This document shows positions 6,427 through 9,108 of a stretch of DNA of 9,108 bases, piece by piece. The stretch is from Candidatus Altarchaeales archaeon WOR_SM1_86-2 (lineage in GTDB: Archaea > Altiarchaeota > Altiarchaeia > IMC4 > MCBC01), in NCBI GenBank assembly GCA_001723855.1, contig MCBC01000056.1:1-9108 (forward strand). Direction: 5' to 3'. Each line of letters begins with the position of its first letter. Position 1 is the first letter of the stretch. The notes under the pieces were generated by a model. It searched no databases, was not told where the DNA came from, and saw nothing but the letters and a program-made list of their open reading frames with translations. The translations under genes and the position numbers were made by a program.

Positions 6427-7062
6427 TTATTCCGACAGTGCGAAATACATAATCCTGCCAACCCTTTGTTTTTTAAGTACCCCCTGTCGGTACAGGTTAT
6501 TCATCCTGTTTGTGGCAGCGTTACTGCCTTTATACTTGAATTTCTCTTTAATTTCTTCGGCAGACGCTCTGCTGTGTTCTTTTATATAGTTTATTATTTC
6601 CTGATCCCTTGGAGAGAGCCATTCTTCAGATCTGTTGATGTCCTCTTCCTTGATGCCCTTTGATTTAGATTCTTCGAATTTACCTTCAATCCAATCGATA
6701 CGGGCATTCAATTTCTTAACTTCATCCAGCACATCTCCGCCTTCATATCTTCTTCCTGAAAGCAGTTCAAGTTCTCTCAACCTGACCTCGTTATCTAACT
6801 TTCTACTTTCTAATTTTTTTGTCTCCAGTTCGCTCTCTATTTTTTTCATTTCCAGTTCATGTGCTCTCACATCCCTTAATCCCTTGATCTCATCCCTGAT
6901 TATTTCAATGCTCGCGTTAAATGTCCTGACCTGCTTGTCAAGGACCGCTATAGCGGTTATGAATTTATCGGCACCAAATTTTTCCGCCCCTTTACTTGCT
7001 TCCTCAGAGGTCTTTTCATATTCTTTGATCAATTCGGGCAGAGTAAAGTTAACTTTTTTCAT
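6427..7062 (-). CDS. Coiled-coil protein with C-terminal winged helix
   Basis: This 211-residue, highly charged protein has an N-terminal helical part (1-60), a long coiled coil with heptad-like Leu/Ile and Glu/Lys (about 62-103, LEMKKIESELETKKLE type), and a second helix (110-132, DEVKKLNARIDWIEGKFEE). It ends in a winged helix-turn-helix (148-211): LSPRDQEIINYIKEHSRASAEEI, recognition helix around GSNAATNRMNNLYRQG, wing VGRIMYFALSE. It is probably a DNA-binding protein that dimerises through the coiled coil. No membrane segment is seen. It is the first gene of the FtsZ cluster. Two palindromes lie just upstream, so it may repress its own operon or tether DNA to the FtsZ products; both are inference. 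The start ATG has no Shine-Dalgarno sequence and the leader looks very short. Confidence 0.8.
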   Translation of the reverse strand: MKKVNFTLPELIKEYEKTSEEASKGAEKFGADKFITAIAVLDKQVRTFNASIEIIRDEIKGLRDVRAHELEMKKIESELETKKLESRKLDNEVRLRELELLSGRRYEGGDVLDEVKKLNARIDWIEGKFEESKSKGIKEEDINRSEEWLSPRDQEIINYIKEHSRASAEEIKEKFKYKGSNAATNRMNNLYRQGVLKKQRVGRIMYFALSE

Positions 7063-7084
7063 TTCGTTTTATATTTATTTAAAT

Positions 7085-7123
7085 CATATATTATATATAT
7101 GAAACTCATATATTATATATATG
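7085..7123. promoter_or_regulatory. Two 17-bp palindromes, 22 bp apart: candidate operator
   Basis: CATATATTATATATATG occurs exactly twice, at 7085-7101 and 7107-7123. Each copy has perfect 7-bp arms (CATATAT/ATATATG) around TAT. The 22-bp spacing is two helical turns, so both copies face the same side of the DNA. The nearer copy also supplies a TATA-like core about 25-35 bases upstream of the winged-helix gene start at 7062, so a bound protein would block the promoter. Confidence 0.6.
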
Positions 7124-7227
7124 TTAATTACATTTGATAAATAAAAATACATTGCACGGATTTTATGTAATTATAACTTTAAAAATTTTTTTTATAAAAT
7201 TTTTTAATTGAGATTAGAATATCTAAA

Positions 7228-7244
7228 TTTTTCGCGAAAAAAAA
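7228..7244 (-). terminator. Possible terminator after the LOG-like gene
   Basis: Downstream of the minus-strand gene ending at 7269, the minus strand has a run of eight T (complement of 7237-7244) next to the palindrome TTTTTCGCGAAAAA (7228-7241). T-runs are the main archaeal termination signal. The rest of 7124-7268 is AT-rich with no gene seen. Confidence 0.45.
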
Positions 7245-7268
7245 TGACAAAATTTTTAATTTTTAGAT

Positions 7269-7763
7269 TCAGATTAAACTCAAGGCCATCTCTACAGCAT
7301 TCTCGGCGTCTGAATAATGAACCCCCATCCCCCTGACTTCACTCTCAAATCCTTTGTCCCTGAACATTTCCTCTATCCCACCGCTGTTCGAAACGAAAAC
7401 AACCTTTTTTCCGTAATTAAAAGCCAGTGCTATCTCAGATAAAGTCCCGACACCCCCATCGATCGCTATGATAACGTCAGATGTTGCGGCAATTAATGCG
7501 TTCCTTGCGAGTCCAATCCCGGTATTTACTGCCACATCAACATGCTCATTTGCCTCCCCCGCCTCCAGAGAAGGAAGAATCCCAACAGTAACACCACCTT
7601 TGGATTTAGCACCCCTGCACGCTGCTTCCATAACCCCTCCCTTTCCGCCGCAAACTAAAATACACTCTTTTTTCGCAATATCCCCCCCTACCTTCTCCGC
7701 AATCGCCTGGATCCCTGGCGGCAATTTTTCGCCGCTCCCTATCACGCCAATTCTTGGTTTCAC
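7269..7763 (-). CDS. TIGR00725/LOG-like Rossmann-fold protein
   Basis: This 164-residue protein has the SLOG/lysine-decarboxylase-like fold of the TIGR00725 family. Motifs are IGVIGSGE at 5-12, GGKGGVMEAACRGA (39-52) in the nucleotide or phosphate-binding loop, GLARNALIAATSD (84-96), and the signature GGVGTLSE at 103-110. Related LOG proteins cleave cytokinin riboside monophosphates; the substrate of the TIGR00725 archaeal branch is not established, so I do not assign a reaction. The length is normal for the family. Translation begins at GTG (7763-7761) with no Shine-Dalgarno sequence. An 11-bp hairpin lies 20 bases upstream, the first of a hairpin array that separates this gene from tRNA-Ala on the same strand. 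Confidence 0.85.
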   Translation of the reverse strand: MKPRIGVIGSGEKLPPGIQAIAEKVGGDIAKKECILVCGGKGGVMEAACRGAKSKGGVTVGILPSLEAGEANEHVDVAVNTGIGLARNALIAATSDVIIAIDGGVGTLSEIALAFNYGKKVVFVSNSGGIEEMFRDKGFESEVRGMGVHYSDAENAVEMALSLI

Positions 7764-7806
7764 TAAAACTTTTATTAAAAGTATTCAATACAACATCATT
7801 GTATTG

Positions 7807-7837
7807 AATGTGTCTTACACGAAGTGTGAGCCACATT
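7807..7837 (+). repeat. GTGTC...GCCAC hairpin module 1
   Basis: AATGTG, T, CTTACAC, loop GAA, GTGTGAG, C, CACATT: a long stem with a single T-C mismatch. The outer clamp is GTGTC with GCCAC. Confidence 0.7.
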
Positions 7838-7874
7838 TTATCAAAATGTGTGGAAGACACTATGTGTCTTACAC

Positions 7875-7898
7875 GTGTCAGACATTTATGTCTGCTAC
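7875..7898 (+). repeat. GTGTC...GCTAC hairpin module 2
   Basis: GTGTC, inner stem AGACA/TGTCT around TTTA, then GCTAC. The T-C mismatch is at the same place as in module 1, while the inner stem sequence differs. Confidence 0.6.
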
Positions 7899-7902
7899 AT
7901 GC

Positions 7903-7937
7903 CATCTTCGCCTCGCTCGATGACACTCAACCGAGGT
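7903..7937 (+). repeat. 35-bp direct repeat, copy 1
   Basis: It begins CATCTTCGCCTCGCTCGATG and ends CAACCGAGGT, identical to copy 2 at 8056-8090 (offset 153 bp). It is followed by a hairpin with stem GGTTAC. Confidence 0.9.
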
Positions 7938-8002
7938 TGGTTACGCAGTAACCCGCCATTCGCCAGCCTGCACGGCTCGCTCCGTGCACATGCGGGTGCC
8001 AT

Positions 8003-8031
8003 GTGGCTGAGAATCTTAAATTCTCAGACAC
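8003..8031 (-). repeat. GTGTC...GCCAC hairpin module 3 (minus orientation)
   Basis: The plus strand reads GTG, G, CTGAGAAT, loop, ATTCTCAG, A, CAC. On the minus strand this is again GTGTC...GCCAC with the mismatch in the same place and a longer inner stem. Confidence 0.65.
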
Positions 8032-8055
8032 TTGTCCAAATCTTCGATTTGGCCA

Positions 8056-8090
8056 CATCTTCGCCTCGCTCGATGACACTCAACCGAGGT
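8056..8090 (+). repeat. 35-bp direct repeat, copy 2
   Basis: Identical over 35 bases to 7903-7937. It runs into a 10-bp stem, GGTGGGTTGC, with loop GAA. The centre is GCGAAGC, known as an exceptionally stable mini-hairpin. Confidence 0.9.
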
Positions 8091-8157
8091 GGGTTGCGAA
8101 GCAACCCACCCTTCGTCAACCTTAGTAAGGTTGTCGCCAGCCTTAACAAGGCTGCAA

Positions 8158-8231
8158 TGGACTCGTCGGGATTTGAACCCGAGGCCTCCCGCACGCCAAG
8201 CGGACGATCTACCAGCCTGATCTACGAGCCC
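8158..8231 (-). tRNA. tRNA-Ala (GGC)
   Basis: The acceptor stem is GGGCTCG with CGAGTCC and discriminator A. It contains the G3-U70 wobble pair (plus-strand C8229 and A8161) that identifies tRNA-Ala. The anticodon stem is TCCGC/GCGGG around loop TTGGCGT, with anticodon GGC at 8195-8197. The T arm is CGGG-TTCAAAT-CCCG. CCA is not encoded. It lies six bases downstream of tRNA-Ser, so the two are probably one transcript. Confidence 0.95.
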
Positions 8232-8237
8232 TTTTTT

Positions 8238-8324
8238 CGCCGAGGTTGGGATTTGAACCCAAGTGTTCGCAAGGAACACGGGATTAGCAGTCCCGCGCGT
8301 TTAGCCATGCTCCGCCACCTCGGC
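8238..8324 (-). tRNA. tRNA-Ser (GCU)
   Basis: The acceptor stem is GCCGAGG/CCTCGGC with discriminator G. The anticodon stem is CGGGA/TCCCG around loop CTGCTAA, with anticodon GCU at 8286-8288, reading AGC/AGU. The long variable arm, GTGTTC-CTTGC-GAACAC, is typical of type II serine tRNA. The T arm is TTGGG-TTCAAAT-CCCAA. CCA is not encoded. The 5' end and leader are duplicated upstream at 8372-8387 and 8477-8492. Confidence 0.95.
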
Positions 8325-8491
8325 ATATTGGTTTAGGGGGTTATGGGGAGGTTAGCAACCGGAGGTTGCGTCCACCTCGGCATATTGAATTATCGGGTTA
8401 TGGGGAGGTGAGCAACCGGAGGCATGCGGGAGCATATCTCCCGAGTGTGTCTGACCAAAGGTCAGCCACATTGCGTCCACCTCGGCATATT
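8315..8491 (-). repeat. Duplicated tRNA-Ser 5' end and leader (57-bp unit)
   Basis: CCACCTCGGCATATT occurs at 8315-8329, 8372-8386 and 8477-8491. The first is the real tRNA-Ser 5' end with its leader. The offset is 57 bp, then 105 bp, and the second interval is a 57-bp unit carrying a 48-bp insertion. Both units share GGGTTATGGGGAGGT (8338-8352 and 8395-8409) and GCAACCGGAGG (8355 and 8412). In unit 1 GCAACC/GGTTGC forms a hairpin with loop GGA. Confidence 0.85.
8423..8470 (+). repeat. 48-bp insertion with two hairpins, includes GTGTC module 4
   Basis: It splits the 3' arm of the GCAACC-GGA-GGTTGC hairpin between GG and TTGC. It contains CGGGAG/CTCCCG (8427-8432/8438-8443). It also contains GTG, T, CTGACC, loop AAA, GGTCAG, C, CAC (8447-8469), which has the same clamp and mismatch as modules 1-3. 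Confidence 0.8.
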
Positions 8492-8495
8492 TATT

Positions 8496-8654
8496 TTATT
8501 CTATCTGCTCTGCTTCATCTATCAGCATTATCGGGATCCCGTCCTCTATCCGATACTTCAATTTACAACCATGACAGAGCAACCCCTGATTTTTATATTC
8601 CAAATCTCCCTTGCACTTTGGGCATGCCAATATATCCAATAACTCTTTGTCCAT
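8496..8654 (-). CDS. Trm112-like (UPF0434) small zinc protein
   Basis: This 52-residue protein begins MDKELLDILACPKCKGDLEY. It has four cysteines in two pairs (CPKC at 11-14 and CHGC at 27-30) that would bind zinc, then YRIEDGIPIMLIDEAEQIE, the closing motif typical of the Trm112/YcaR family. In archaea and eukaryotes Trm112 activates several methyltransferases that modify tRNA, rRNA and release factor; whether this copy does so is inferred. The length is normal for the family. The ATG lies 12 bases downstream of the SRP RNA 3' end with no Shine-Dalgarno sequence, and tRNA-Ser follows on the same strand. This suggests a mixed RNA and mRNA transcript. Confidence 0.87.
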   Translation of the reverse strand: MDKELLDILACPKCKGDLEYKNQGLLCHGCKLKYRIEDGIPIMLIDEAEQIE

Positions 8655-8666
8655 CTTTTATTTCCA

Positions 8667-8941
8667 TGGTGATGGACGCGTCAAGGTGGATACACCTTCA
8701 AGAGAATGGCTTCCCATGCCCTTTCTCGCTCCCGTTACCCCGTAAGCGCCCCTTGGTACGGTTAGTGCTGCTCTGTTCCCAGTCTGACACGGTTCCCATA
8801 CAAAGAAACCCTGCAGGACGAAAGTTCACAGTTGGGACCATGGACCACCCGCTTGTCGGTATATCGCCCTTAGACTTCGATTTCCCGTATAGGCGATTTG
8901 GAATACAGGGGACGCCTAGCCCCCCATCTAGTCCACCACCA
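8667..8941 (-). ncRNA. ffs: SRP (7S) RNA
   Basis: The two ends pair over 11 bases (TGGTGGTGGAC with GTCCATCACCA), the terminal helix typical of archaeal SRP RNA. Next to the 5' end is GGGGGGCTAGGCGTCCCCTG, matching the archaeal 5' domain. The S domain carries the SRP54-binding helix 8: GTCAGA, CTG, tetraloop GGAA, CAG, AGCAGC (loop at 8776-8779). The length of about 275 is near the usual 300. The RNA forms the core of the particle that delivers membrane and secreted proteins. The ends are set from base pairing and may be off by a few bases. Confidence 0.93.
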
Positions 8942-8997
8942 TTAATATATTTGCTTTATTTAAATAAATCTATATTATCTTAAAAAACTTTTAAAAA
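8942..8997. promoter_or_regulatory. Divergent promoter of SRP RNA and L37Ae
   Basis: The 56-bp gap is almost all A/T. TTTATTTAAATAAA (8955-8968), itself a palindrome, gives a TATA candidate about 20-27 bases from the SRP RNA 5' end. TATATTA (8971-8977) lies about 24 bases before the L37Ae ATG, which fits a leaderless or nearly leaderless message. Confidence 0.6.
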
Positions 8998-9108
8998 ATG
9001 TACTCTCACACAAAAAAGGTTGGCTCAACGGGAAGGTATGGACCGCGGATGGGAACAAGAATGAGATCTGCGATAAGAAAGATCGAGGATGAAAGTAAAT
9101 CGCCTCAT
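8998..9108 (+). CDS. rpl37A: Ribosomal protein L37Ae, N-terminal part
   Basis: The first 37 residues are visible, beginning MYSHTKKVGSTGRYGPRMGT and continuing RMRSAIRKIEDE. The T-K-K-V-G-S-x-G-R-[FY]-G-P-R pattern is diagnostic of archaeal and eukaryotic large-subunit protein L37Ae, which sits on 23S rRNA and carries a C-terminal zinc ribbon beyond the window. The frame runs to the window end without a stop. A TATA candidate 24 bases upstream and the lack of a Shine-Dalgarno sequence point to leaderless translation. It is transcribed away from SRP RNA. Confidence 0.93.
   Translation, partial: MYSHTKKVGSTGRYGPRMGTRMRSAIRKIEDESKSPH

Larger units (their letters stand above)
7783..8154. repeat. 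Array of about a dozen short hairpins
   Basis: This 390-base stretch without a gene (7764-8157) is packed with perfect inverted repeats. Stems are: ATTCAATACAA 7783-7793/7799-7809; 7807-7837 (long, one mismatch); CACATTTT 7832-7839/7843-7850; AAGACAC 7854-7860/7864-7870; CAGACA 7879-7884/7889-7894; GGTTAC 7939-7944/7948-7953; TGCACGG 7969-7975/7982-7988; CTGAGAAT 8007-8014/8020-8027; CCAAATC 8036-8042/8046-8052; GGTGGGTTGC 8088-8097/8101-8110; CAACCTT 8117-8123/8127-8133; CAGCCTT 8138-8144/8148-8154. Many loops are only three bases. Some stems overlap, so alternative folds are possible, for example GTGTCTT 7810-7816 or 7864-7870 pairing with AAGACAC 7854-7860. Confidence 0.85.

Noticed and set aside
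6635..7102. Plus-strand frame of 155 codons, very rich in Ser and Leu
   Set aside because: It is the complement of the coiled-coil region and has no features of its own.
7783..8154. CRISPR array
   Set aside because: There is no constant repeat with equal spacers; the units are hairpins of different sequence and only one 35-bp repeat occurs twice.
7468..8336. Long frames over the LOG-like gene, hairpin array and tRNAs, on both strands
   Set aside because: They are open only because hairpins and tRNAs lack stops by chance; they cross two tRNA genes and direct repeats.
8366..8983. Plus-strand frame of 205 codons
   Set aside because: Antisense to the Trm112-like gene and to SRP RNA; no protein pattern.

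Overview
The window is archaeal, most likely from an AT-rich euryarchaeon (Halobacteriota-type). The signs are an initiator tRNA with a bulge-helix-bulge intron, an archaeal-type SRP RNA, the start of ribosomal protein L37Ae, several FtsZ genes, A/T-rich TATA-type promoters and very short or absent leaders. The CooC-like ATPase fits a lineage that uses CO dehydrogenase, such as methanogens, ANME archaea or Archaeoglobi, but the sequence alone does not fix the taxon.

Layout. (a) 1-1053 (-): partial gene for an alpha-helical protein made of 52-53-residue repeats. (b) 1054-1344: AT-rich regulatory stretch with a TATA-like hexamer array, a cluster of GATAA motifs and a 19-bp palindrome. (c) 1345-2607 (+): initiator tRNA-Met with a 22-nt intron, then a CooC-like ATPase whose ATG lies one base after the tRNA, then a small DUF4870/Tic20-like membrane protein. 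(d) 7062-2630 (-): FtsZ cluster. In order it holds a coiled-coil plus winged-helix protein, two tiny proteins, a 781-residue protein with two complete FtsZ domains in one chain, and a separate 328-residue FtsZ without a C-terminal tail. Two 17-bp palindromes spaced 22 bp lie just upstream of the winged-helix gene. (e) 7763-7269 (-): LOG-like/TIGR00725 Rossmann protein. (f) 7783-8157: dense array of short hairpins. (g) 8941-8158 (-): SRP RNA, Trm112-like zinc protein, a tandem duplication of the tRNA-Ser leader, tRNA-Ser(GCU), tRNA-Ala(GGC). (h) 8998-9108 (+): start of L37Ae, divergent from SRP RNA.

The most notable item is the tandem FtsZ. Both halves keep the GTP-binding signature GGGTGTG and the N-x-D-F-x-D catalytic loop, and they are joined by a linker of about 98 residues with a predicted coiled coil. 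With the tail-less FtsZ next door, the locus encodes three FtsZ modules. Palindromes, then a winged-helix gene, then tubulin-family GTPases recalls TubRZC partition cassettes, although the GTPases here look like FtsZ and not TubZ.

The second notable theme is RNA-gene architecture. Stable RNA genes sit almost flush against coding starts (tRNA-Met/CooC, SRP RNA/Trm112), and the space around tRNA-Ser and tRNA-Ala is filled with hairpin modules whose stems differ by compensatory changes. One such block appears to have been inserted into a duplicated leader.
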